Source of the DNA: an uncultured Marinobacter sp.
GTDB taxonomy: Bacteria > Pseudomonadota > Gammaproteobacteria > Pseudomonadales > Oleiphilaceae
Reading direction: 5' to 3'
DNA: 64,000 nt
Assembly (NCBI RefSeq): GCF_913055835.1
Contig: NZ_CAJXKQ010000006.1
Location: 1 to 64,000, forward strand
Under the pieces are notes generated by a model, which was given only the letters and a program-made list of their open reading frames with translations, made no database searches and was not told the DNA's origin. The position numbers and the translations under genes are program-made. Within the stretch, counting starts at the first letter, position 1. Every line of letters starts with the position of its first letter. Shown one piece after another: positions 47,317 to 54,961 of this stretch.

Positions 47317-48960
47317 TTAGCGTAGTTTGGTTTCCCGCAGTTTAAGGATGAATTCGGGCGGTTCGAAAGTGTCAGCCCGGGCGGATTCCCAGTATTTATC
47401 GAACACGGTCAGGTCGGTTTTTCCTTCCAACAGAGCGCCCGGCTCAAGGAACGGGAAGAGGTCCATGTAGGAGTGGACTTCGGTTTTCGACACCCGCCGG
47501 ACAACGTGTTCCGGACCGAGCTCGGAGGGGTGTTTGAGGCCTGAGGCCTCAAGCAGGTTCTGCAGCGCATCCAGGGTATTCTTGTGATAGTTGTACACCC
47601 TCTGGCTCTTGTGCTCCACGTCAAGCTTGTTACCGCGCCGGGGATCCTGTGTGGCCACCCCGCTGGGGCAGCGCCCGGTATGGCAATTGAGCGCCTGAAT
47701 GCAACCCAGGGCAAACATATAGCCCCTTGCTGCGTTGCACCAGTCCGCGCCCAGCGCCAGGGTTCGCGCAATATTGAAGGCCGAGGTAATCTTGCCGGCC
47801 GCTCCAATGGCAATGTCTTCCCTGAGGTTGGTGCCTACCAGGGTGTTGTGAACCAGCAACAGCGCCTCTGTCATCGGCATGCCCAGCCGATTGATAAATT
47901 CCAGAGGAGCCGCGCCGGTGCCCCCTTCACCGCCATCAACGACGATAAAATCAGGTTTTCGCCCGGTTTCCAGCATGGCTTTGACGATGGCGAACCATTC
48001 CCAGGGGTGACCAATGGCAAGCTTGAATCCTACCGGCTTGCCGCCAGACAATTCACGTAGCCGGTCAATAAATTCCAGCATTTCTATTGGTGTGGAGAAT
48101 GCCGAATGGCTGGCAGGAGAGACGCAATCCTCGCCAACAGAAACGCCTCGTGCTTCGGCGATCTCAGGCGTTACCTTCGCACCGGGAAGAATCCCGCCGT
48201 GACCCGGTTTGGCACCTTGGGATAGTTTGAGCTCAATCATTTTGACCTGATCAAGTGTGGCATTCTGGCGAAACATGTCTTCGTTGAACGAACCATCTTT
48301 GTGGCGGCACCCGAAATACCCGGAACCGATCTCCCAGACCAGATCGCCTCCCGGCTGGCGGTGGTAACGGGATATGGAGCCCTCGCCGGTATCGTGATAG
48401 AAGCCGCCCATCCTGGCGCCGGTATTCAGGCTGAGAATGGCATTGGCGGACAGAGAGCCGAAACTCATGGCGGAAATATTAAACACGCTGGCGTTGTATG
48501 GCTTGTCACAGTTTCTGCCGATCAGAATCCGGAAATCGCTGCCGCTCAGTCGAGTGGGAGCGAGCGAGTGGTTCATCCACTCGAATCCCTCTTCGTACAT
48601 GCCGAGTTGGGAGCCAAAAGGGCGTTTGTCGAGAACATTCTTGGCCCGCTGATACACGATTGTGCGTTGTTCCCGAGAGAAGGGGCGTTCCTCGGTGTCG
48701 GACTGGATAAAGTACTGGCGGATTTCGGGGCCGACGGATTCGAGCAGGTATCGGAAGTTCGCCATGATGGGGTAGTTCCGGCTGACGGTGTGCTTTCGCT
48801 GAACAAGGTCATAGGTGCCAAGGGCAGCAAAAGCACCAAAGATCAACGTAAACGCATAACCTGCGCCGATAAACAGGACCAGTCCGAGGGAAACGAAAAA
48901 GCCGATAATACTCAGTACGTAGGCCGTGTAGCGAAGCGGAAAGGTCTTTGTTTTTTCCAT
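47317..48960 (-). CDS. FMN-binding glutamate synthase-family protein
   Basis: A 547-residue membrane-anchored relative of the GltB synthase domain. Two hydrophobic segments lie at about 8-45, then a TIM barrel with SVFNISAMSFGSLS, GEGSISRYH, KPGHGGILPG, VDGGEGGTGAAP and GADWCNAARGYMFALGCIQAL, followed by CHTGRCPSGVATQD. The last cysteine set resembles the 3Fe-4S ligand region of glutamate synthase. The glutaminase domain is absent, so it is not a full glutamate synthase; the reaction is unknown. It runs toward the tRNA-Pro gene. Confidence 0.85.
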   Translation of the reverse strand: MEKTKTFPLRYTAYVLSIIGFFVSLGLVLFIGAGYAFTLIFGAFAALGTYDLVQRKHTVSRNYPIMANFRYLLESVGPEIRQYFIQSDTEERPFSREQRTIVYQRAKNVLDKRPFGSQLGMYEEGFEWMNHSLAPTRLSGSDFRILIGRNCDKPYNASVFNISAMSFGSLSANAILSLNTGARMGGFYHDTGEGSISRYHRQPGGDLVWEIGSGYFGCRHKDGSFNEDMFRQNATLDQVKMIELKLSQGAKPGHGGILPGAKVTPEIAEARGVSVGEDCVSPASHSAFSTPIEMLEFIDRLRELSGGKPVGFKLAIGHPWEWFAIVKAMLETGRKPDFIVVDGGEGGTGAAPLEFINRLGMPMTEALLLVHNTLVGTNLREDIAIGAAGKITSAFNIARTLALGADWCNAARGYMFALGCIQALNCHTGRCPSGVATQDPRRGNKLDVEHKSQRVYNYHKNTLDALQNLLEASGLKHPSELGPEHVVRRVSKTEVHSYMDLFPFLEPGALLEGKTDLTVFDKYWESARADTFEPPEFILKLRETKLR

Positions 48961-49009
48961 GGCATCCTCTGGTTATTTCGGAAAACCGGCTCGAACGGCT
49001 CGGCAGGTA

Positions 49010-49186
49010 ATGAAGAGTTTAGTATTACGAGGCAGCCTTCTGTGGCGATTGATCCTGATTCTGGCTGGTCTGTTATTGATCATGGTCTATGATAAATATC
49101 AAGGCTGCGATAAAGATTGTAATTTTGATGTTTTGAACTCAAAACATTATGATAACGCGCTTGTAATGTTTGAACTCCGATTCTGA
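49010..49186 (+). CDS. Doubtful 58-residue membrane peptide
   Basis: An ATG after a modest AGG site opens a 58-codon frame with one hydrophobic segment (WRLILILAGLLLIMVY) followed by a Cys-containing tail. It ends 34 bases before the BCCT transporter start, in AT-rich DNA that probably holds that gene's promoter. It may well be chance; listed because no other gene covers this 260-base gap. Confidence 0.2.
   Translation: MKSLVLRGSLLWRLILILAGLLLIMVYDKYQGCDKDCNFDVLNSKHYDNALVMFELRF
49130..49145. promoter_or_regulatory. Palindrome upstream of the BCCT gene
   Basis: GTTTTGA-AC-TCAAAAC, with perfect 7-bp arms, 76 bases before the start. A half copy, TTTGAACTC, recurs at 49160-49178. It could be an operator for an osmotic or choline-type repressor; the identity is unknown. 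Confidence 0.35.
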
Positions 49187-49220
49187 ATAAACGACTTATC
49201 AACTCAGGAGGCGCCATAAC

Positions 49221-50813
49221 GTGGGCGAGGTAGTTAAAGACGAATATTCGACGGACTACGTGGCTGGCCAGGACAATATCACACCGTTCGGGCTGGATCT
49301 CCACGCACCGGTATTTCCGATTACGGCGATACTGGTTGTTGCGTTTGTGATAGGAACCCTGATGTTTCCCGGGCCAGCCAAAGAGCTGCTCGACGGGGCA
49401 AAGTGGGACATTATCGCAACGTTTGACTGGTTTTTCCTGATCAGTGCCAATATTTTCGTGGTGGTTTGCCTGGCATTGATTTTCCTGCCGATGGGCAAGA
49501 TCCGAATTGGTGGTCAGGACTGCAAACCTGAATTTTCGACGCTTTCATGGTTCTGCATGCTTTTTGCGGCTGGTATGGGTATTGGTCTCATGTTCTGGGC
49601 CGTGGCCGAACCGGTGGCTTACTACACAGGGTGGTATGAGACGCCATTCAACGTGGAAGCGAACACAGGCGAAGCCCGTGATCTTGCCATGGGCGCGACG
49701 ATGTACCACTGGGGTCTGCACCCTTGGGGCATCTATGCTGTAGTTGCTCTCTCCCTGGCATTTTTCGCCTTCAACAAGAACATGCCGCTGACTATCCGGT
49801 CCGCTTTCTTCCCGCTTCTGAGAGACAAAGTATGGGGTTGGCCAGGTCACATCATTGATGTTCTGGCGGTCGTGGCGACAATTTTCGGCCTTGCGACTTC
49901 TCTCGGTTTTGGTGCCCAGCAGGCGGCCTCCGGCCTCAATTATCTGTTCGGCACCGGCGCCGGAACCAACGTCCAGATGGCTATCATTGTCGGCGTTACA
50001 GCCCTGGCACTGGTCTCGGTGCTCCGGGGCCTCGACGGCGGCGTAAAGATCTTGAGTAACATCAACATGGGTGTCGCAGGCATTCTGTTGTTGTTTGTTA
50101 TTTTCGCCGGTCCAACCATGACCATTCTGGAAACCCTTTGGGTGACGTCTTCCAACTATGTTGGCAACGCGCTGCAGCTGAGTAATCCGTTTGGCCGTGA
50201 AGATGAAGCCTGGTTCCAGGGCTGGACCGTGTTCTACTGGGCATGGTGGATTTCCTGGTCACCGTTCGTAGGTATGTTTATTGCCCGCGTGTCCAAGGGA
50301 CGTACCGTTCGCGAGTTTGTGACAGCAGTGCTGATTGTTCCGACCGTTATCACGGTCGTTTGGATGAGTTCTTTCGGTGGTGCCGCTATCGAACAGATCC
50401 AGCAGGGTATTGGTGAACTGGCTGAGAAAGGTCTGACCGAGGTTTCCCTTGCTACCTTCCAGATGTTTGCGAATCTGCCGCTGACCGGAATCCTGTCGTT
50501 TGTCGGTATCGTTCTGGTGCTGGTGTTCTTCGTGACGTCCTCAGACTCCGGTTCGCTGGTAATAGACAGTATTACTGCCGGTGGTAAGACTGATGCTCCT
50601 ACTGCTCAGCGTGTGTTCTGGGTGGTTGCCGAGGGCGCCATTGCTGCCGCCCTGATCTTTGGTGGCGGTGAAGATGCACTGGGGGCTATCCAGGCAACAG
50701 CCATCAGTGCCGGTCTGCCGTTTACAGTCGTTCTCCTGATCATGACCTGGGGGCTACTCAAGGGCCTCAGTCACGAGCGTCAGCTCCTGATCGCCAGGGG
50801 TGAGCTCACTTGA
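49221..50813 (+). CDS. BCCT-family betaine/choline/carnitine transporter
   Basis: A 530-residue inner-membrane symporter with about 12 helices. Family motifs are AAGMGIGLMFWAVAEP, the Trp-rich WAWWISWSPFVGMFIARVSKG of helix 8, and SSDSGSLVIDSI. BCCT proteins import quaternary ammonium compounds, commonly as compatible solutes in salty habitats. The start is GTG at 49221, ten bases after GGAG. It stands alone between an AT-rich promoter region and a terminator. Confidence 0.95.
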   Translation: MGEVVKDEYSTDYVAGQDNITPFGLDLHAPVFPITAILVVAFVIGTLMFPGPAKELLDGAKWDIIATFDWFFLISANIFVVVCLALIFLPMGKIRIGGQDCKPEFSTLSWFCMLFAAGMGIGLMFWAVAEPVAYYTGWYETPFNVEANTGEARDLAMGATMYHWGLHPWGIYAVVALSLAFFAFNKNMPLTIRSAFFPLLRDKVWGWPGHIIDVLAVVATIFGLATSLGFGAQQAASGLNYLFGTGAGTNVQMAIIVGVTALALVSVLRGLDGGVKILSNINMGVAGILLLFVIFAGPTMTILETLWVTSSNYVGNALQLSNPFGREDEAWFQGWTVFYWAWWISWSPFVGMFIARVSKGRTVREFVTAVLIVPTVITVVWMSSFGGAAIEQIQQGIGELAEKGLTEVSLATFQMFANLPLTGILSFVGIVLVLVFFVTSSDSGSLVIDSITAGGKTDAPTAQRVFWVVAEGAIAAALIFGGGEDALGAIQATAISAGLPFTVVLLIMTWGLLKGLSHERQLLIARGELT

Positions 50814-50829
50814 GGATGCTCTGAGAAAT

Positions 50830-50860
50830 AAAAAACCGGGGTTTCGACCCCGGTTTTTTT
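50830..50860. terminator. Bidirectional terminator after the BCCT gene
   Basis: A 12-bp perfect inverted repeat with core CCGGGG/CCCCGG, loop TTTCGA, A-run on the left and seven T on the right. It serves the BCCT gene and the convergent minus-strand operon. Confidence 0.93.
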
Positions 50861-50875
50861 GTGCCTGATGAAATG

Positions 50876-51823
50876 TCAGGAGCTGGCGAAAGCTTCCATG
50901 GCGAACCGTGAGCGCTCCAGCGGTGTGAAATGAGGGCGTTTGAGAGATTCGATCTCCCGCAGGCGGGGCAAAAGGCCACGGCCATTTGCCATCTGGATTG
51001 CCAGTCCCGGCCGGGCGTTCAGCTCAAGCAGTAGTGGGCCTTCGTTGGCGTCGACCACCAGATCAACCCCCATGTAACCGAGCCCGGTTGCCTCGTAGCA
51101 GCGGGAAGCCATTTCCAGCATCTCTCCCCAGGCTTCAATCTGGATGTTCTCCAGCGCCAGGCCCGTGTCCGGGTGCAGGGTAATAGGGCGGTTGAACTGA
51201 ACGGCGTTCAGACCTCGACCAGAGCCAATATCCAGACCAACCCCCACAGCGCCCTGATGCAGGTTTGCCTTGCCGTCAGATGCCGTTGTGGCCAGTCTCA
51301 GCATGGCCATCACCGGGTAACCCTGAAAAACGATAATCCGGATGTCGGGCACACCCTGATGAGAATACTTCGCCAGAGATGGGGCGGACTCAACCAGGTT
51401 TTCCACAATCGCCACATCCGGAGTGCCAGCAAGGGAATACAGCCCGGCCAGGATGTTGGTCAGATGACGCTCAAGGAATGCAGAATCGACACGCGAACCG
51501 GACGCCTTGATGTAGTCATCGCCGTCCCGACCTGTGATGACGGTAATGCCCTTGCCGCCAGAGCCTTTTGCCGGTTTGATGGCAAAGCCTGCAAGATCCT
51601 CTGCCATTTCCCGAAAGTGAGATATCTCATGCTGCTGACGCACAACCTGAAGCAACTTTGGGGTCTTGACGCCATATTCGGCAACCACCAGTTTGGTCTT
51701 CAGCTTGTTGTCGACCAGAGGGTAGGAGGATCGCTCATTGTACCGGGCAATGTAGTCCACATTGCGCCGGTTCATGTTCAGCATCCCCAGCCTCTTAAGT
51801 GATCGCGGCGAAATCCAGTCCAT
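50876..51823 (-). CDS. RimK-like ATP-grasp ligase (alpha-L-glutamate ligase-related)
   Basis: A 315-residue soluble ATP-grasp protein. ATP-binding features are FAIKPAKGSGGKGI near residue 85, VDLVVDANEGPLLLELNARPG with the metal-binding Glu and Asn near residue 280, and a Lys-rich loop. It is the relative of RimK that accompanies the transglutaminase-7TM and retropepsin-like genes. By family it should ligate an amino acid or small acid to a peptide; the substrate is not known. Only one base separates it from the upstream gene's stop. Confidence 0.88.
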   Translation of the reverse strand: MDWISPRSLKRLGMLNMNRRNVDYIARYNERSSYPLVDNKLKTKLVVAEYGVKTPKLLQVVRQQHEISHFREMAEDLAGFAIKPAKGSGGKGITVITGRDGDDYIKASGSRVDSAFLERHLTNILAGLYSLAGTPDVAIVENLVESAPSLAKYSHQGVPDIRIIVFQGYPVMAMLRLATTASDGKANLHQGAVGVGLDIGSGRGLNAVQFNRPITLHPDTGLALENIQIEAWGEMLEMASRCYEATGLGYMGVDLVVDANEGPLLLELNARPGLAIQMANGRGLLPRLREIESLKRPHFTPLERSRFAMEAFASS

Positions 51824-51824
51824 G

Positions 51825-53342
51825 TCAGTCGTACGCCTTCATTGGCGTGAAGCGCCTCAGCTCGCTCAGTTTGTAGCCAGTGTACTGCCCCATCAACAGG
51901 ATCAGCCCGAGGATAACAAGGTGCAGTTCCGGGAAGTTGAAGGTGAGATGGCCTGCCAGTGGTGCGCTCATAAACAGATAGGCGCAGATGGCCACAAACA
52001 GGCTGCCTGCTCCCTGGACCATAACTTCGTGGGCGCCCTCTTCCTCCCAGAGGATGGACATGCGCTCAATGGTCCAGGCGATAATCACCATCGGGAAAAA
52101 GGTCACGGTCATGCCGGTGTTGAAACCCATCTGGTAGCCGATGATGCTCAGGCCGGCGGTAATAAAAATAACCAGAATGATCAGAGCTGAAATTCGCGAC
52201 ACCAGCAAAAGGTTGAGGCTGGACAGGTAGCCGCGCATCAACAGGCCTATGGATACCACAGAGAGGAAAGCGATCAGTCCCGGTACCAGTGTTGTCTGGA
52301 CAAACGCCACGGCTATCAGCACCGGCATGAAGGTGCCAGAGGTGCGGATACCGATAACAATCCGCATGAAAGCGACCATAAGCGCACCCAGTGGTAGCAA
52401 TAGCAGCATTCGGAACATGCTTTGCTCTTCTATGGGCAGCTCGTAAAAGCTCAGGATTCCGAGGCCGTTGGAGGCGGATTCCATGGTTGCCAGCTGCAGG
52501 GCAGGGACCGTTTGCCGAAGCATGGAAAAACTGACTTCTGAGTTTTCGCCACCAACCACATCAAGCAGTGAGGCAGCACCCTGGCGCCACAGCAGGAGAT
52601 CGTCGGGGACGCCCTGTTCGGCTGTTTGGGGGTTGAAGGTCAGCCAGCGCTCGCCGTTGTAGATCTGCAGGTAAGGCATCAGTTGCTGTCGTCGCCGCGC
52701 ATCTTCGAGCCGCAGCCCATCCGCTATTCTGGCGGCGATACCACTGTGGTTCAGCATATCGACCAGAAGCGGCAGGTAATTCTCGTCCGAGACCAGCAGG
52801 GTTGTGTTCTGTGTCCGGCTATCTGGCTGCATCAGCCGGATCAGCTCGCGGGTCATGCTTTCCGGGGTGCTTGAGCGGGCCTTCGCCTGGTCCAGAATTT
52901 CCTGGACGGCAGTTGCTTCGGGTTCTTCCCAGAAGACCCTTTGCGTTCTGGGTTCGCGCGCAGGAAGCTCCGGCCGAGCATCTGGATCCGGAATGAACTG
53001 GGCTTTGAAATACAGGGTCTGCGGACCGGAGACTTCCCGTTTGCTCCACTCCGCCCGGCGGCCACCGGAGTTGTCGATGATGGAAAAGCCGTAGCCAGGT
53101 GACGCTGCCTGCTCGGTCAGGATGCGGAAGCCCGGGGGCTGCTCGGGGATATTGAGGCTGGCTAGCACCGAGCCATCGCCTGCGTCGAAATCAATTCGGG
53201 CCTCGACCATCCAGACAGGCCGCTGCTCGCCGGTCAGCCAGGGGATGCCAAGTTCAACATGGCGCCAGACGGCGAGGGAGATGCCAGCAGAGATGAGCAG
53301 AAAAACGGCTATGTAAAAGGGCAGGCGCGAGCGGGTGGTCAC
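51825..53342 (-). CDS. Inactive transglutaminase fused to a 7-TM domain
   Basis: A 505-residue protein. An N-terminal membrane helix (about 8-27) leads to a periplasmic region (30-260) with a transglutaminase-like domain; LVSDENYLPLLVDMLNHSGIAARI covers the fold but the catalytic Cys is not present there, in keeping with the named family. Seven membrane helices follow (about 290-490), ending in a short tail. The start overlaps the retropepsin gene stop as ATGA. It probably acts as a membrane-bound receptor or scaffold for a periplasmic peptide. Confidence 0.88.
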   Translation of the reverse strand: MTTRSRLPFYIAVFLLISAGISLAVWRHVELGIPWLTGEQRPVWMVEARIDFDAGDGSVLASLNIPEQPPGFRILTEQAASPGYGFSIIDNSGGRRAEWSKREVSGPQTLYFKAQFIPDPDARPELPAREPRTQRVFWEEPEATAVQEILDQAKARSSTPESMTRELIRLMQPDSRTQNTTLLVSDENYLPLLVDMLNHSGIAARIADGLRLEDARRRQQLMPYLQIYNGERWLTFNPQTAEQGVPDDLLLWRQGAASLLDVVGGENSEVSFSMLRQTVPALQLATMESASNGLGILSFYELPIEEQSMFRMLLLLPLGALMVAFMRIVIGIRTSGTFMPVLIAVAFVQTTLVPGLIAFLSVVSIGLLMRGYLSSLNLLLVSRISALIILVIFITAGLSIIGYQMGFNTGMTVTFFPMVIIAWTIERMSILWEEEGAHEVMVQGAGSLFVAICAYLFMSAPLAGHLTFNFPELHLVILGLILLMGQYTGYKLSELRRFTPMKAYD

Positions 53343-54136
53343 GATTCGTTCCCGTTGCTGTTGCGGATGGATTCGGGCAACTCGGTTGCGTACTCCTTGC
53401 CGACATCGACCAGCATCACATCACGCAGAATATTGCGGCCGATCAGCACTTCGTAAGTCAGGTTGGTTCTGTCAGCAAGTGTAAACTCCGCCACCTGCTG
53501 GTGATCGCCAATAAAAAACTGGAGTTCAACAACCACGCGGCGTTCCGCTTCTTCGGCGCTGGCCTGGATAACCCGAACGCGGCGGGAAATCTCTTTTTCC
53601 AGGGTTACGAACCTGTCGGCGCCGGGAACGGGTACATCAAAGCGCACCCAGTTATTGCCGTCTCGCTCAAACCGAGTAATGTTCCGGGCGTTTATGGAAG
53701 AGGTTTCGGCACCGCTGTCAATTCGTGCCTTGTAGATCAGGCCCGGACCTGCGAGGTAGAAGTTTTCAACCTCTCCAACTATAACCTTACCCTTGAGGCG
53801 ATCTGCACGCCCTTTCGAGTTGTCTACTGTCGGACACTGCTTCTGGGCCTGCACCGGCGGGCATTCGGGTTTTTCCACCTGGGTGGCAATCGCTTCCAGT
53901 ATGGTTTGAGTCGATGAGCGGTTCTGGGCAATGGCTTGTTCGTGGCGAACTGCTGCATTTTCTTCCATGGTAACGAGTGTTGCGCGCTGACTCTTGATGG
54001 ATCCCTGAAGGTCATTCATATCTGTTTTGGGAACCATGAAATAGCGGTCTGCCGAGCAGCCTGTCAGCAGAAGAATGCCTGCAAGTGTGGCGATGGGAAG
54101 CTTAGGCAGTCCAGCCCGATACCATTTAAAACCCAT
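53339..54136 (-). CDS. Retropepsin-like lipoprotein (ATP-dependent zinc protease family)
   Basis: A 265-residue outer-membrane lipoprotein: signal peptide, lipobox LTGC with the lipidated Cys at 27 and Ser at +2. A charged coiled-coil stalk (about 38-90) and a Cys/Pro-rich linker precede the aspartic-protease domain with D140-S141-G142-A143 in ARIDSGAETSS and the closing VLIGRNIL. The family is often annotated as zinc protease, but the sequence is of the retropepsin type, with one catalytic Asp per chain. The ATG at 54136 is chosen because it gives the signal peptide. First gene of the three-gene operon. Confidence 0.9.
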   Translation of the reverse strand: MGFKWYRAGLPKLPIATLAGILLLTGCSADRYFMVPKTDMNDLQGSIKSQRATLVTMEENAAVRHEQAIAQNRSSTQTILEAIATQVEKPECPPVQAQKQCPTVDNSKGRADRLKGKVIVGEVENFYLAGPGLIYKARIDSGAETSSINARNITRFERDGNNWVRFDVPVPGADRFVTLEKEISRRVRVIQASAEEAERRVVVELQFFIGDHQQVAEFTLADRTNLTYEVLIGRNILRDVMLVDVGKEYATELPESIRNSNGNES

Positions 54137-54161
54137 TAAGAACCCCTGAGCTGGGCAGCCT

Positions 54162-54189
54162 GTCACGCCCGATGTCGGGCTATCGTGAC
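54162..54189 (-). repeat. Nested stem-loop in the operon leader
   Basis: GTCAC and GTGAC arms (54162-54166, 54185-54189) enclose GCCCGA-TG-TCGGGC (54167-54180) with a four-base bulge. It lies 26 bases upstream of the retropepsin start, so it may end transcription from the preceding gene or affect translation. Part of it (TGTCGGGC then ATCGT) recurs at 62725. Confidence 0.4.
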
Positions 54190-54282
54190 GGTCTGTGCGT
54201 GTGAAACCGGATAAACAGGAACGGAAGTATACAACATCCAACCTGTGTGGTTGATTTACAGATGGTTAAGGGGCGGTAGTGT

Positions 54283-54672
54283 TTACCGTGACAGGAAGTT
54301 TCCTTCACCAAGAACCGTTTCGGCCCGGAGATATTCCTGGATGACTGGCGAGCAATTGAGATAAAACAGCAGCAGCTCACGCTGCACATCCTGATCCTGG
54401 ATTCTGGCTGCAAAACTGATCAGTTCCCGGATGTTCTCATCACTTTCAGTCTGGCCTGAGGGCGCCCCGAAGCTCTTTCCGTATCGGCTTTTCAGCAGGT
54501 TGGTAAGACGCTCCAGATGAAACTCACCGGTGTGGGTGATGTGCGGCAGGATCCTGAATCCTTCCCTGTTCTCCTTTGAGCTTGTGCCGAATAAGCCTGA
54601 CTGGCCCTCCTGGCCGGAGCAGTCATTATGCAGAAACTCCGCTTCCAGTTTTCGCCACAGTTCTTTCAGCAT
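54283..54672 (-). CDS. Hypothetical protein, 129 residues
   Basis: A soluble, helical, unrecognised protein. It begins MLKELWRKLEAEFLHND and has ENIRELISFAARIQDQDVQ and LLLFYLNCSPVIQEYLRAE in its second half. There is no signal peptide or membrane segment. The ribosome site is weak (GGAT about 10 bases upstream). It runs in the same direction as the retropepsin operon and ends 146 bases before it. Composition is protein-like, so it is probably real. Confidence 0.6.
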   Translation of the reverse strand: MLKELWRKLEAEFLHNDCSGQEGQSGLFGTSSKENREGFRILPHITHTGEFHLERLTNLLKSRYGKSFGAPSGQTESDENIRELISFAARIQDQDVQRELLLFYLNCSPVIQEYLRAETVLGEGNFLSR

Positions 54673-54706
54673 GATCTGTTATCCGTTTCTGATCCGGTTC
54701 CGGCCC

Positions 54707-54741
54707 GCCATGCGGTTACAAAAAGGTAATAACCGCTTGGC
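54707..54741. repeat. Large inverted repeat between divergent genes
   Basis: GCCA-T-GCGGTTA-N11-TAACCGC-T-TGGC: 11 paired positions interrupted by one T-T mismatch (54707-54718 with 54730-54741). It lies 35-69 bases upstream of the 129-residue ORF and about 220 bases upstream of rmuC. Probably an operator; no other element is evident in this 289-base gap. Confidence 0.4.
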
Positions 54742-54961
54742 GAGTGAACATTTTACCCTTTTAGACGATATTACGTTGGCCGTCCAGAGGCAGATGCCCG
54801 GGCTTTAAAATATTGCCAAACAGTCGTGGTCCTTATTGGCGGCGCCAGACTGATTGACGGTGCCCCGGGCAAAAGGTTCCTCTCGTGGGTTAGACTGGTC
54901 TGCAACAAAACCAATGCCGACCGTTAAATCGAACACAGAATCTCAACAGGAGTAGTAACAG

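Noticed and set aside
48301..49092. A 263-codon plus-strand frame opposite the GltB-like gene
   Set aside because: Most of it is antisense to a clear FMN-protein gene and it has no ribosome site.
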